Part shown: positions 25,476-34,926 of the stretch, piece by piece
Position numbering within the stretch: position 1 is the stretch's first letter
Layout of the letters: each line of letters begins with the position of its first letter
Origin: Dyadobacter psychrophilus
GTDB taxonomy: Bacteria; Bacteroidota; Bacteroidia; Cytophagales; Spirosomataceae
Assembly (NCBI RefSeq): GCF_900167945.1
Contig: NZ_FUZA01000002.1
Span: forward strand, 186,001-250,000
Direction: 5' to 3'
DNA length: 64,000 nucleotides
Made by a program: the position numbers and the translations under genes
Notes under the pieces: model-generated
The model's database searches: none
Told to the model about the DNA's origin: nothing
The model's input: the letters and a program-made list of their open reading frames with translations, nothing else

Positions 25476-26485
25476 CAGATCCGAAACCATCGATGGGCGA
25501 GCTCGCCAAGAAGCTTAATGTTTCTAAAACCACTATATCATTCATACTCAACGGGAAGGCGAAGGAAAAGCGGATCAGCGAATCGCTGGTAGAAAGAGTG
25601 CTGGCGGAGGCAGCAAACCAGGGTTACCGGCCCAACCAGTTTGCACAAAGCCTGCGAACCGGCCGCACGAACATTATCGGTCTGATGGTGGAGGACATTT
25701 CAAACCCCTTTTATGCCAGCATCGCCAAACTGATTGAGGAAAAGGTTTATCAAAATGGATATAAAATCGTGTATTGCAGCACAGAAAATGACGTGGCACG
25801 CGGAAAGGATTTTCTGACCATGTTTTCCACGCTCAGCGTCGACGGCTGCATTATTGCGCCCACGCAGGGCATGGAGCAGGAGATCCGCGACATGCTTGAC
25901 AAAGGCAAAAGCGTGGTATTATTCGACCGCTATTTTGGCAATGACGGCACCGATGCGGTAATGGTCGACAACCAGGGCGGCATGTATCAGGCAGTGGAGC
26001 ACCTGGCTGCCCGGGGCGCAAAAAACATTGGGTTGATCGCCCTCGCCTTGGGCGATCCGGAAAAGGAGGATCGCATTATCGGATTCAAAAAAGCCATAGC
26101 CGACCACGGGCTCGCCACCCACGTTTTCCCGATGCCATTTAAGGACGGATATGAGCATTATCTGGAAGATATCCGTGAAATACTCAGTCAAAATAAGCTG
26201 GATGCTGTTGTTTTTGGGACTAATTACCTGGGCATTGCAGGGCTGGAAGTGATTAATGAGTCGGGACTCAGCATACCCGGTGATATTGCAATGATTTCCT
26301 TTGACGACCATGACCTTTTCCGCATTCACCGACCCGGCATTACAGTAATAGCCCAGCCGATCGAAGCCATTGCCCAGGTGGCCATTGATACGCTAATGTC
26401 GAAACTGCGTAATCCGGCATTAATGAAAAAGGCAGCCGAGGTAATTACATTGCCAACTTCACTGATTGTCAGAGCCTCAACCTGA
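25472..26485 (+). CDS. LacI-family transcriptional regulator of the mannan PUL
   Basis: The 337-residue protein has an N-terminal LacI helix-turn-helix ('SMGELAKKLNVSKTTISFILNG…RVLAEAANQGYRPN', about residues 7-54) and a periplasmic-binding-like effector domain ('IIGLMVEDISNPFYASIAKLIEE', 'AVVFGTNYLGIAGLEVINE', 'IAMISFDDHDLFRIHRPGITVI'). Its ATG overlaps the esterase stop and the sugar-porter gene follows by 6 bp, so it is embedded in the operon and would autoregulate. Candidate operators lie upstream of susC at 14215-14254. The effector is probably a mannose-derived sugar, which is inference. Confidence 0.93.
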   Translation: MTDPKPSMGELAKKLNVSKTTISFILNGKAKEKRISESLVERVLAEAANQGYRPNQFAQSLRTGRTNIIGLMVEDISNPFYASIAKLIEEKVYQNGYKIVYCSTENDVARGKDFLTMFSTLSVDGCIIAPTQGMEQEIRDMLDKGKSVVLFDRYFGNDGTDAVMVDNQGGMYQAVEHLAARGAKNIGLIALALGDPEKEDRIIGFKKAIADHGLATHVFPMPFKDGYEHYLEDIREILSQNKLDAVVFGTNYLGIAGLEVINESGLSIPGDIAMISFDDHDLFRIHRPGITVIAQPIEAIAQVAIDTLMSKLRNPALMKKAAEVITLPTSLIVRAST

Positions 26486-26491
26486 TCGTTT

Positions 26492-27766
26492 ATGGATCAA
26501 GAAAACGACACAACATTGAATCTGAAAAGCCGGACTTTCCGCTGCGTGCTGATCGTATCTATGACCGGTTTTTTATCCGGTTTTGATTCTATTGTAATAT
26601 CCGGAATTAACTTGTCAGTCAGGCAATTGTGGGTTACTTCCGATTGGTTTCATGGCACTTTTATTGTTTCTATTGCATTGTGGGGCGCAGTCGTCGGCGC
26701 GCTCATAGGAGGTTACCCAACCGAGCGCTGGGGCAGAAAAGCGGCTTTGCTGCTTACAGGCGCATTGTTCGTTCTTTCCTCATTGGGAACTGCATTGTCG
26801 GTTTCGCCGTACATGTTCTCGTTTTTTCGCTTCATGGGTGGTCTGGCGGCGGGTATAGGCGCCATTGCCGCACCGACTTACATTGCCGAAGTCAGCAATG
26901 CGGAGGATCGCGGAAAACTGGGCATTCTCTTTCAATTCAATCTTGTGGGCGGCATTCTGATGGCCTACATTTCCAACTATGCACTTGCAGGCTTGGGCGG
27001 CATAAATGACTGGCGATTAATGGCTGGCGCGACGGGTGTGATCGCGCTTCTTTACAGCTTGCTCGCGGTGGGCATTCCCGAAAGTCCACGGTGGCCGGTG
27101 CGTTCGGGGCCGGGTTTGGAACAATATGAAAGACCGCAGGGCGCCGGGCTATTCTCGGGGAAATATGCCAAAGTGCTGCTTATTACACTATTGATGGCCT
27201 TTTTTAACCAATTTTCCGGCATCAGTTTTGTGCTCTTCTATGGCCCTCAGATCCTGACGCAGGCGGGACTGGGCACTTCGCAATCATTGTTAGGCGGCGT
27301 TTCCATCGGGCTTGTGAATTTATTAGCAACCGGAGTAGGCATGTATTTTATTGATCGGGTAGGGAGGAGACAACTTATGTTTGCAGGGTCGATTGGATAT
27401 ATTCTGAGCTTGTCAATGATCGCATTGGGTTTCTATGCGGGCTGGTCCGCTTGGTTTGTGCTGACTTTTATGCTGCTCTTCATTGTTTCGCACGCCATCG
27501 GTCAAGGCGCCGTAATTTGGGTTTTTATTGCTGAGGTTTTTCCAAATAAAGTGCGCGCTTTCGGGCAGGCATGGGGTTCGGGAATGCTGAATGTGTTCGC
27601 CGGATTAACGACTCTTTTGGGGACTGTGCTCATCCATCAAGTGCCGGGCTGGATCATCTTTGCGGGTTTCGCGTCGCTCATGGTGTTGCAATTATTATTT
27701 GTCACGCTGCTGATGCCCGAGACAAAAGGCGTTTCGCTCGAAGCGCTTGAAAGTCGGTTTTCCTAG
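26492..27766 (+). CDS. MFS sugar porter
   Basis: The 424-residue protein has about 12 membrane segments. Sugar-porter motifs are clear: 'YPTERWGRKAAL' after TM2, 'PESPRW' after TM6, 'FNQFSGISFVLFYGPQI' in TM7, 'DRVGRRQLMF' after TM8 and 'PETKGVSLEALE' at the end. It should carry a monosaccharide such as mannose across the inner membrane. The protein is shorter than most sugar porters (about 450-480 residues) because the cytoplasmic loop between 'PESPRW' and TM7 is only about 25 residues. It sits directly after lacI. Confidence 0.92.
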   Translation: MDQENDTTLNLKSRTFRCVLIVSMTGFLSGFDSIVISGINLSVRQLWVTSDWFHGTFIVSIALWGAVVGALIGGYPTERWGRKAALLLTGALFVLSSLGTALSVSPYMFSFFRFMGGLAAGIGAIAAPTYIAEVSNAEDRGKLGILFQFNLVGGILMAYISNYALAGLGGINDWRLMAGATGVIALLYSLLAVGIPESPRWPVRSGPGLEQYERPQGAGLFSGKYAKVLLITLLMAFFNQFSGISFVLFYGPQILTQAGLGTSQSLLGGVSIGLVNLLATGVGMYFIDRVGRRQLMFAGSIGYILSLSMIALGFYAGWSAWFVLTFMLLFIVSHAIGQGAVIWVFIAEVFPNKVRAFGQAWGSGMLNVFAGLTTLLGTVLIHQVPGWIIFAGFASLMVLQLLFVTLLMPETKGVSLEALESRFS

Positions 27767-27810
27767 TTTTCAAAAAACCGGCTGCCACACCGGATGCCCT
27801 AAAACTTTCC

Positions 27811-30800
27811 ATGAAAACTTATTACCTGTCCTGTTTTTTCATTTTGCTGACCCTTTCTGCCTGTTGGAAAAAGTCGGAAGAAGCGCTATTCAGGCTGCTG
27901 GATTCGAAGGAAACGGGGATTGATTTCTCAAATGACATCCGCCAGACCGACTCGCTGAACATTTTGAAATACATGTACTTCTATAACGGCGGCGGCGTGG
28001 GAATTGGGGATATCAATAATGACGGCCTTACTGACCTGTTCTTTTCGGGAAATATGGTGTCTTCAAAATTGTATCTCAACAAAGGGAATATGCAGTTTGA
28101 AGACATTACCAAAACAGCTGGCATTGCCACAAAGGGTTGGTGTACAGGTGTTTCCATGGTGGATCTGAATACGGATGGTTTGCTGGATATTTACATTAGT
28201 CGCGCCGGAAGTCCCAATCCTGCCGAACGTGCGAACCTGCTTTTTATTAACCAGGGAAACAACACATTCGCCGAATCTGCGGCTGCTTATGGACTGGCGG
28301 ATACGGGTTACACCACGCAAGCGGCATTTCTGGATTATGACAAAGATGGCGACCTGGATGTGTATCTGCTCACGCACGACCATTCGCCGCGCGCAGTCAA
28401 TAACCTGATGCCCGTGCGCTCGAAAGGAGAAGCAGTCAGTACGGATAAATTGTTCAGAAATGAGGGCAATGGTCCTGCCGGACATCCGGTTTTCAAAAAT
28501 GTTTCCGCCGAGGCGGGCATTCAGATAGAGGGTTATGGGCTTGGCGTGGCGGTGAATGACCTCAATGGTGACAATTGGCCGGACATTTACGTCGCCAACG
28601 ACTTTTTGAGCAATGACCTGCTGTACATTAATAATCAGGACGGCACTTTTACAAACCGCATTGGTGAATACACGAAACACCAAAGTTATAATGCGATGGG
28701 CGTGGACGTGTCGGATTACAATAATGATGGTTTTCAGGACATTGTGGTGCTGGATATGCTTCCCGAAGATAATTACCGGCAGAAAATTATGGCGGCGGGC
28801 ATGTCTAATGAAAAGTTTGATTTTATGCTGCAAATGGGTTACCAGCCGCAGTATATGCGTAACACGCTGCAACTGAATAATGGTAACGGCCATTTCAGCG
28901 AGATCGGGCAGCTGGCGGGCATTGACAAAACGGATTGGAGCTGGGGACCGTTATTCGCCGATTTTGACAACGACGGTTACCGCGACCTTTTTATCAGCAA
29001 CGGGCATTTGAAAGATATGACCGATAAGGATTTTATCAAATACAGCCAGCAGACGACCATGTTCGAGGAAAAGGACGAGGCTAATGCAAAATTGCTGAAA
29101 CTGATGGAAAACCTGAAAGGTGTGAAAGTGCCAAACTACATTTTTCGCAATAAAGGCGATCTGACTTTTGAGCACAAAGCGGATTGGGGAATTGATCAGC
29201 CATCATTTTCAAACGGTGCTTCCTATGCCGATCTTGACAATGATGGCGATTTGGATCTTGTGGTAAATAATGTCAATGAGAAGGCATTTGTATACCAAAA
29301 TGAAACGCAAAAACTGGCTAAGAACAACTGGCTGCAACTTAAACTGAAAGGCGACAGCCTGAACCGTCTCGCGCTGGGGGCAAAGATTACATTGCATTAC
29401 ACAGGAAAATTGCAGGTTTATGAACATACATTATACCGCGGATTCCAGTCGACTGTTGACAGTAAAGTTCATTTTGGTTTGGGAAATGCAGGCAAGGTGG
29501 ACACGCTGGAAATTCGCTGGCCGGACGGACGAATTCAGCAAATGTTTGATGTTATTGTTAACCAGCGATTAGTTTTAGATCATAAAGATGCCCGAAATAA
29601 TCCGTTAATCGCTCCAAAGCTGCTGCAACCCATTTTTGTAGAAGTCGCTGACCAATATGGACTTAATTTTACGCACACAGAAAACAATTATTCGGATCTT
29701 TTCACGCATGTGCTGATGCCACAAACCTACGCCACGATCGGACCTTCGATGGCAGTGGGGGATATGGATCAAAATGGGTTGGAAGACCTGTTCATAGGTG
29801 GAGCAGCGGGGTTGCCGGCAGTTTATTTTTTGCAGCAAAAGAACGGGCGCTTTGCACGGCGGGAATTTCAGGCAGACAAGGAGCAGGAAGATGCGGGAAC
29901 ACTGCTTTTCGATGCCGACCGTGACGGCGACCTTGACTTGTACGTTGCCAGCGGCGGCAGCGAATTCGAAGCTGGCTCCGCGCTTTACCAGGACCGGCTC
30001 TACAAAAATGATGGCAAAGGAAATTTTTCAAGGGATGCCAAGGCGCTCCCACCAATGTTTGCCAGCAAATCCTGTATCACCGCCTCCGATTTCGACCGGG
30101 ACGGTGACCTGGATCTTTTTGTCGGTGGTCGGGTGACGCCTGGCCAATATCCGACAGCGCCTGAAAGTTATATTTTAAGAAACGATCACGGTCAATTCAC
30201 AGACGTTACTGAAAAAGTCTGCGCTCAACTTCGTCACATTGGCATGGTAACCAGTGCATTATGGACCGATTTCGACAACGACGGCCGCGTTGATCTGATC
30301 GTCACAGGTGAATGGATGCCCGTTACTTTCTTCAAAAACAATGATAGCAAACTTGTGAACGTGACCAGATCAACCGGTTTGGGAGAGTCTTCGGGCTGGT
30401 GGAACAGCATTATCGGAATGGATATGGATCATGACGGTGACACCGATTATATTCTGGGCAACATGGGCATGAATACGCCTTTCCAGGCATCTGTCAAAGA
30501 ACCTCTTACCGTGTACAGCGGCAATCTGGATGGGAGCGGGGTGCATCAGTCTTTGCTTTCCTGGTACATTCAGGGCAAAAATTATCCCTGGCCTTCGCGG
30601 GACGCATTGTTGCGTCAGATGCCGAAGATTGGGAAGAAGTTTTTTTTGTATGATGAATATGCCAAAGCAACCGTTCAGGATGTCATTTCTCCCGATTTAC
30701 TCCATAAAGCGGCGGTGCTAAAAAGCAGCTGCTTCACTTCGTCCTATATAGAGAATCGGGGTAATGATAAATTTAGAATGCGCCCGCTTCCCATGCAGGC

Positions 30801-31128
30801 ACAGTTTGCTCCGGTTCGTGGAATTGTAGCCAGAGACATCGATGGCGACAGCCATCCGGACCTGATCCTTTCAGGAAATTCATACGCGCCGGATGCGTCT
30901 ATCGGACGGTTTGACGCCATGCAGGGTTTGTGTTTAAAAGGTGATGGTAAAGGAAACTTTGTCCCTGTGCCTCCAAAGTTAAGCGGCCTGGCTTTGTATG
31001 GAGATAACCGAGCACTGGTTGAGCTGCATATGCAAAGTGGGAAGGTGCTGCTGATCGGTGCATCTAATTCCGGGAAACTGGAGGTTTATGTTAACCCCCC
31101 TTCACTCCCCCCAAGCCGTCACAATTAA
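27811..31128 (+). CDS. FG-GAP/VCBS and ASPIC-UnbV repeat lipoprotein (CRTAC1-like)
   Basis: The 1105-residue protein begins with a lipoprotein signal (lipobox 'LTLSACWK'). About 13 calcium-loop repeats of the form DxDxDGxxD occur along it, for example 'GDINNDGLTDLFF', 'LDYDKDGDLDVYL', 'ADFDNDGYRDLFI', 'FDADRDGDLDLYV' and 'RDIDGDSHPDLIL'. An ASPIC/UnbV module lies in the middle ('LGAKITLHY…SKVHFGLGNAGKVDTLEIRWPDGRIQQ', about 515-590). Such proteins are common near SusCD loci and may bind glycans or proteins at the surface. The last 27 bp overlap the convergent yjbQ gene. Confidence 0.9.
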   Translation: MKTYYLSCFFILLTLSACWKKSEEALFRLLDSKETGIDFSNDIRQTDSLNILKYMYFYNGGGVGIGDINNDGLTDLFFSGNMVSSKLYLNKGNMQFEDITKTAGIATKGWCTGVSMVDLNTDGLLDIYISRAGSPNPAERANLLFINQGNNTFAESAAAYGLADTGYTTQAAFLDYDKDGDLDVYLLTHDHSPRAVNNLMPVRSKGEAVSTDKLFRNEGNGPAGHPVFKNVSAEAGIQIEGYGLGVAVNDLNGDNWPDIYVANDFLSNDLLYINNQDGTFTNRIGEYTKHQSYNAMGVDVSDYNNDGFQDIVVLDMLPEDNYRQKIMAAGMSNEKFDFMLQMGYQPQYMRNTLQLNNGNGHFSEIGQLAGIDKTDWSWGPLFADFDNDGYRDLFISNGHLKDMTDKDFIKYSQQTTMFEEKDEANAKLLKLMENLKGVKVPNYIFRNKGDLTFEHKADWGIDQPSFSNGASYADLDNDGDLDLVVNNVNEKAFVYQNETQKLAKNNWLQLKLKGDSLNRLALGAKITLHYTGKLQVYEHTLYRGFQSTVDSKVHFGLGNAGKVDTLEIRWPDGRIQQMFDVIVNQRLVLDHKDARNNPLIAPKLLQPIFVEVADQYGLNFTHTENNYSDLFTHVLMPQTYATIGPSMAVGDMDQNGLEDLFIGGAAGLPAVYFLQQKNGRFARREFQADKEQEDAGTLLFDADRDGDLDLYVASGGSEFEAGSALYQDRLYKNDGKGNFSRDAKALPPMFASKSCITASDFDRDGDLDLFVGGRVTPGQYPTAPESYILRNDHGQFTDVTEKVCAQLRHIGMVTSALWTDFDNDGRVDLIVTGEWMPVTFFKNNDSKLVNVTRSTGLGESSGWWNSIIGMDMDHDGDTDYILGNMGMNTPFQASVKEPLTVYSGNLDGSGVHQSLLSWYIQGKNYPWPSRDALLRQMPKIGKKFFLYDEYAKATVQDVISPDLLHKAAVLKSSCFTSSYIENRGNDKFRMRPLPMQAQFAPVRGIVARDIDGDSHPDLILSGNSYAPDASIGRFDAMQGLCLKGDGKGNFVPVPPKLSGLALYGDNRALVELHMQSGKVLLIGASNSGKLEVYVNPPSLPPSRHN

Positions 31129-31524
31129 TCCCCTCGCCCCGCCGCGATCCCGATGCTCGCAGAGATAAATGCCTTGCCAGGTTCCCAGCGCCAGGCGGCC
31201 GTTTCGGATGGGGATCATGACTGAGCTTCCTAATAGTGAGGCTTTTAAATGTGCGGGCATGTCGTCGGAACCTTCGTAGTCGTGCTCATAGTCGGGGTCG
31301 TTTTCTTGGACAGTTTTGTTGAAATACATCTCGAAATCTTTCCGCACCGTCGGGTCTGCGTTTTCGTTGATGGTAAGCGAAGCAGATGTGTGCTGAATGA
31401 AAACCTGGCATATCCCTGCGCTGATCTCCGAAATTTGAGGCATTGCGTGAAGGATCTCGCCTGTGATCAGGTGGAACCCCCGGCGTTTCTCGCGCAATGT
31501 TATACTTTGCTGAAATATCTTCAT
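31102..31524 (-). CDS. yjbQ: YjbQ family protein (UPF0047, secondary thiamine-phosphate synthase)
   Basis: The 140-residue cytoplasmic protein matches the YjbQ/UPF0047 family along its length. Markers are 'RGFHLITGEI', 'ICQVFIQHTSASLTINENADP', 'YEGSDDMPAHLKASLLGSSVMIPI', 'LGTWQGIYLCEHRDRGGAR' and the final 'VTAWGE'. E. coli YjbQ has weak thiamine-phosphate synthase activity, but the physiological role is unclear. Its 3' end overlaps the end of the FG-GAP gene by 27 bp on opposite strands. Confidence 0.9.
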   Translation of the reverse strand: MKIFQQSITLREKRRGFHLITGEILHAMPQISEISAGICQVFIQHTSASLTINENADPTVRKDFEMYFNKTVQENDPDYEHDYEGSDDMPAHLKASLLGSSVMIPIRNGRLALGTWQGIYLCEHRDRGGARGLIVTAWGE

Positions 31525-31695
31525 CTGGTAAAGTTATTAATCTGTATTCGATTCAGTTCTGACCAGGCGCATTTTGCTCAACATTGGCACGTCGCCCCCC
31601 TGCAAATGGCCGGATCGCACGCCTCCGCTAGCATTGAAAACGACTAATTTTGAAGCAATTATTCGATGGTCTAATTTCTTGTAAACAGAATAAAT

Positions 31696-32241
31696 ATGCA
31701 AAAGCAAATCACATTCTTTCACGGCGGTGGATCGCAGGAAGATTATAGTGCTGATGAAAAACTGGTGGCATCCCTAAGGCGGGAGTTAGGTTCTGAATAC
31801 ACCGTTCATTACCCGTTTTTGCCGAATGACGGATCTCCCGATCTGGGCAGGCGCGAGCAGATTGGCCGCGCAATTTTATCAGGCGAGAACGGCGTCATTT
31901 TGGTTGGCCATTCGCTTGGGGCTTCTATGTTGCTTGCGTACTTGTCTGAAAACGCGATTACCAAAAATATTGGCGGCATTTTTCTTCTGGCTGCACCTTT
32001 TTGGCAGGGAGACGAAGACTGGGTTGAGGCATTTAAATTGAGGCCGGACTTTGCGGGGAACATTGATAAGAAAATTCCCTTGTTCTTTTATCATTGTATT
32101 GATGATGAGGAAGTTCCCTTCTCACAAATGGCCTTTTATAAAGAACAACTTCCGTGGGGCACATTCAAGGAAATAGCGCGTGGCGGCCATCAATTTGGTA
32201 ACGATCTTAAAATAGTTGCAGACGATATCAAGTCAATGTGA
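31696..32241 (+). CDS. RBBP9/YdeN-like alpha/beta hydrolase
   Basis: This is a small 181-residue serine hydrolase without signal peptide. It has the N-terminal 'FFHGGGSQEDY', the nucleophile elbow 'LVGHSLGASM' (Ser about 74), an acid in 'IDDEEVPF' and a base in 'GGHQFGND'. The size and motif spacing are those of the RBBP9/YdeN family of small esterases. The substrate is unknown. It is divergent from yjbQ, and its 3' end overlaps the convergent DUF808 gene by 9 bp. Confidence 0.8.
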   Translation: MQKQITFFHGGGSQEDYSADEKLVASLRRELGSEYTVHYPFLPNDGSPDLGRREQIGRAILSGENGVILVGHSLGASMLLAYLSENAITKNIGGIFLLAAPFWQGDEDWVEAFKLRPDFAGNIDKKIPLFFYHCIDDEEVPFSQMAFYKEQLPWGTFKEIARGGHQFGNDLKIVADDIKSM

Positions 32242-33135
32242 GGCCTGCGGCTCGTTTGTTTGCTTGCCTTTCGAAAATATTTTCTTGAAAACTGATGCTA
32301 CCAAAAACACGATCAACCCCATAACCAGCCCGATTCCGAATTCCTTAACCGTTGCAGGAAGCGCCGGGAAAAGATGGTGGAAATATTCAATGTTATGGAC
32401 AAAAATACCACCTGAAACCAGAAGCAGAGCCACAGTGCCGACAGCCCCTAAAAACTTGATCATTACCGGTAAGGCCTTGACAAGCATGTGTCCGAGTTTG
32501 GACAGAATGCCTTTGTCGTTCGATTTTTTGATCAGTCTGTAACCGGCATCATCGGATCTTACAATGATTGCCACAATGCCATAGACGCCTACTGTTGCGA
32601 GCAATGCAACGGCGGAAACGGTCGCTATTTGTATCGCAATGCTTTGTTCGGCAACACTTCCAAGGGCAATGATCACAATCTCGATGGACAAAATGAAATC
32701 AGTGGTTACAGCAGATTTGATCTTCTCTTTTTCGTTTTCAAGATTAACCTCTGCGCTTCCCTGCGGCGTCTCCTTAATGACTGTATGCTCCTTTTGAGGG
32801 CGATGGAAGAAATATTCAATGATTTTTTCGACCCCTTCGTACGCCAGGTAAAGTCCTCCTAAAAGCAGAATGTATTTGATAGCAGCTGGCAAAAATACAC
32901 TCAGCAGCAATGCCACCGGAACAATGATGAGCTTATTAACCAGTGAGCCCTTTGTAATTGCCCACAAGACCGGCAATTCCCGTTCAGACAAAAAACCCGT
33001 CGCTTTTTCGGCATTCACGGCTAAATCATCGCCCAGAATTCCCGCAGTTTTTCGGGTTGCTACTTTTGTTGCAAGCGCAACATCATCCATTAAAAAGGCT
33101 ATATCATCTAAAATTGCAAAAAATCCGGATGCCAT
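32233..33135 (-). CDS. DUF808 (YedI-like) inner-membrane protein
   Basis: The 300-residue protein matches DUF808 by the N-terminal 'GFFAILDDIAFLMDDVALATKVATRKTAGILGDDLAVNAEKATG' pattern and by 'RELPVLWAITKGSLVNKLIIVP'. Around six to seven hydrophobic segments follow. Function is unknown for the family. A TACCTTTG -7 element lies 65 bp upstream at 33200-33207. Confidence 0.85.
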   Translation of the reverse strand: MASGFFAILDDIAFLMDDVALATKVATRKTAGILGDDLAVNAEKATGFLSERELPVLWAITKGSLVNKLIIVPVALLLSVFLPAAIKYILLLGGLYLAYEGVEKIIEYFFHRPQKEHTVIKETPQGSAEVNLENEKEKIKSAVTTDFILSIEIVIIALGSVAEQSIAIQIATVSAVALLATVGVYGIVAIIVRSDDAGYRLIKKSNDKGILSKLGHMLVKALPVMIKFLGAVGTVALLLVSGGIFVHNIEYFHHLFPALPATVKEFGIGLVMGLIVFLVASVFKKIFSKGKQTNEPQASH

Positions 33136-33199
33136 ATAATATTAAGAATTCACGATAAAAGTCGCTTTGCTGGACCTATTCCAGTATTAAGCATATATG

Positions 33200-33207
33200 C
33201 AAAGGTA
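33200..33207 (-). promoter_or_regulatory. -7 promoter element of the DUF808 gene
   Basis: On the minus strand TACCTTTG matches the Bacteroidota TAnnTTTG element exactly, 65 bp upstream of the DUF808 start. No good -33 TTG was found at the expected distance, so this is a moderate candidate. Confidence 0.4.
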
Positions 33208-33234
33208 ACTATAAAAGTGTGCCTACCCGGCCTC

Positions 33235-34812
33235 TTACCCACTCTTCATCCCATCCACCAACTTAACTGCCTCGGCCACAACCTCCTTCGGATAATCATT
33301 CAGTTCCAGTATCCTGATTGCATTGGTCGTGCGTAATTTCCCCGGTTTGAGCTTGTAATCAAACATAATTGTTTCTTCATCAATGACTTCTGTGAAATGG
33401 TAAAGATCAAAAGTGTCTGCTAAATAGTCAGATAATTCCCTGTCGTGCGTGGAGGCTATGGCCAGATCATTGCCTCGCGTTAAATAACTGAGCACCGATT
33501 TTCCGATTGCAATGCGTTCAACGGAATTGGTACCTTTGAAAAGCTCATCGAGTAAAAACAGATTGGAATGACCACATTGGCTTTCTTCGAGCAAATTTTT
33601 CAAGGTAAGAACCTCTTCAAAGTAATAGCTTTTATCGCCGAGCAGATCATCAGAAATCCGGATCGACGAATGTATTTTCATGGCAGACATAGCAAATTCT
33701 TTTGCAAAACACGTATTAATGGTCTGTCCAAGTAACGCATTAATTCCAACCGTGCGAATAAATGTGGTTTTGCCCGACATATTCGAGCCGGTTAGCAGCA
33801 CTGATTTTTCATCTAACGTAATGTCATTACAGACGCCGTTGAATATGAGTGGATGGTAGACTTGTTTAATGTGTAAAAATTTCCTTTTCAAGCCAATGAT
33901 CGGTTCGCAGGTGTGGGGAACACTTTCCCTTAATGCAATGATTGAGAGGGCAATGTCGGTTTCGGCTACAAATTGGAAGATGTCTTCAATGTGCTGCCGT
34001 TTGGAGTCAAGAATTTTCAGTATCGTGAAAAGCAAAACGGGCTCAATCAAAAACAATGCTTTGAACAATTCAACAACATAATCGACGAACTGACCGATCT
34101 CACCCTGCAGCTTAGCCTCGATCTTGAAAATAGACATTGGCAAACCCAGTTGGTCCAATGCGTCAACACGTTGTTGCAATCCGATATTTTGAGCGGAGAA
34201 CCCGCTGTTTTTCAATATTTTCTGCGCAGTTTGGGTCAATACCAAAAGCTGGGGAATGGAGCTTCCGTATTGATATAGATTGTTCTTGTTCCAATAATGT
34301 ATGCCCAGGTTTACAGGCAACAAAATGATAAGAAAAATCAGAATTTGCGGGAAAAAGAAAGACAGCATTACCGACAGGACACTAATGACGGAAAGTATCT
34401 TAATAAGCCAGTACCAGCTTGGTCTTTCGGTATACTTTCCGTGAAATAGCGAAGTGATATAGTAGGCGTCTTTCTTATTGAGTTTTGAGATTTCGGGCGT
34501 AAGTGCTGTTTTAAGGTCGGGATTTTTTTGAAAAAGCGTAATGATATTTTCCAGCCGCTGTTTACGTGTATCGTCTTGGGGAATGGTCCGCATGAAGTAA
34601 TACAAGTACTGCTGACCAACGCAGGAAACGGTCCTATCAATAAACTTGAATACATCTTCCAAATCTAAATCCTGGAAGGTCCGGTCAGAAATCGCCTGGA
34701 AAACACCTTTCCGTTCGTCGTGAACGAAATACTTCTCAATCTGACTAAAATTGAAGAATCCTGTTTTGACTCTCTGCTGAATTTCTTGCTCAGGTAATGT
34801 TTTCGACGGCAT
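33235..34812 (-). CDS. Membrane-anchored MutS-like ATPase
   Basis: The 525-residue protein carries a C-terminal MutS domain V ATPase: Walker A 'TGSNMSGKTT' (342-350), 'FLLDELFKGTN' (Walker B region) and 'ASTHDRELSD'. A MutS core-like helical region lies between about 180 and 320. It lacks the mismatch-recognition domain and its Phe-x-Glu motif, the Smr domain of MutS2, and the length of MutS1. A hydrophobic hairpin at 136-172 ('LIKILSVISVLSVML', 'ILIFLIILLPVNLG') suggests membrane anchoring. The role is unknown; mismatch repair itself is unlikely. It sits downstream of yefM-yoeB on the same strand. Confidence 0.8.
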   Translation of the reverse strand: MPSKTLPEQEIQQRVKTGFFNFSQIEKYFVHDERKGVFQAISDRTFQDLDLEDVFKFIDRTVSCVGQQYLYYFMRTIPQDDTRKQRLENIITLFQKNPDLKTALTPEISKLNKKDAYYITSLFHGKYTERPSWYWLIKILSVISVLSVMLSFFFPQILIFLIILLPVNLGIHYWNKNNLYQYGSSIPQLLVLTQTAQKILKNSGFSAQNIGLQQRVDALDQLGLPMSIFKIEAKLQGEIGQFVDYVVELFKALFLIEPVLLFTILKILDSKRQHIEDIFQFVAETDIALSIIALRESVPHTCEPIIGLKRKFLHIKQVYHPLIFNGVCNDITLDEKSVLLTGSNMSGKTTFIRTVGINALLGQTINTCFAKEFAMSAMKIHSSIRISDDLLGDKSYYFEEVLTLKNLLEESQCGHSNLFLLDELFKGTNSVERIAIGKSVLSYLTRGNDLAIASTHDRELSDYLADTFDLYHFTEVIDEETIMFDYKLKPGKLRTTNAIRILELNDYPKEVVAEAVKLVDGMKSG

Positions 34813-34926
34813 CTTTCATAAAATAAATCGCGAAGGCAAAGGACATTGAGACCCAAACCCAAATCCAGGATCAATTTATGGTTTTTGAAAGCAGAATATG
34901 TTGAAAGTGTTATGAGCGGGAATGGG

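Noticed and set aside
24669-25490. Antisense open frame of 273 codons across the esterase gene
   Set aside because: It covers conserved esterase motifs on the sense strand and resembles no known protein.
28063-28893. Long antisense open frame (276 codons) inside the FG-GAP protein gene
   Set aside because: It is the mirror of the repeated GAT/AAT-rich calcium loops on the other strand, rich in Ile/Val/His, and the sense frame has clear domain matches.
27960-31000. Regularly spaced short DNA similarities suggestive of an array
   Set aside because: They are codons of DxDxDG calcium-loop repeats in one long protein, not CRISPR repeats or iterons.
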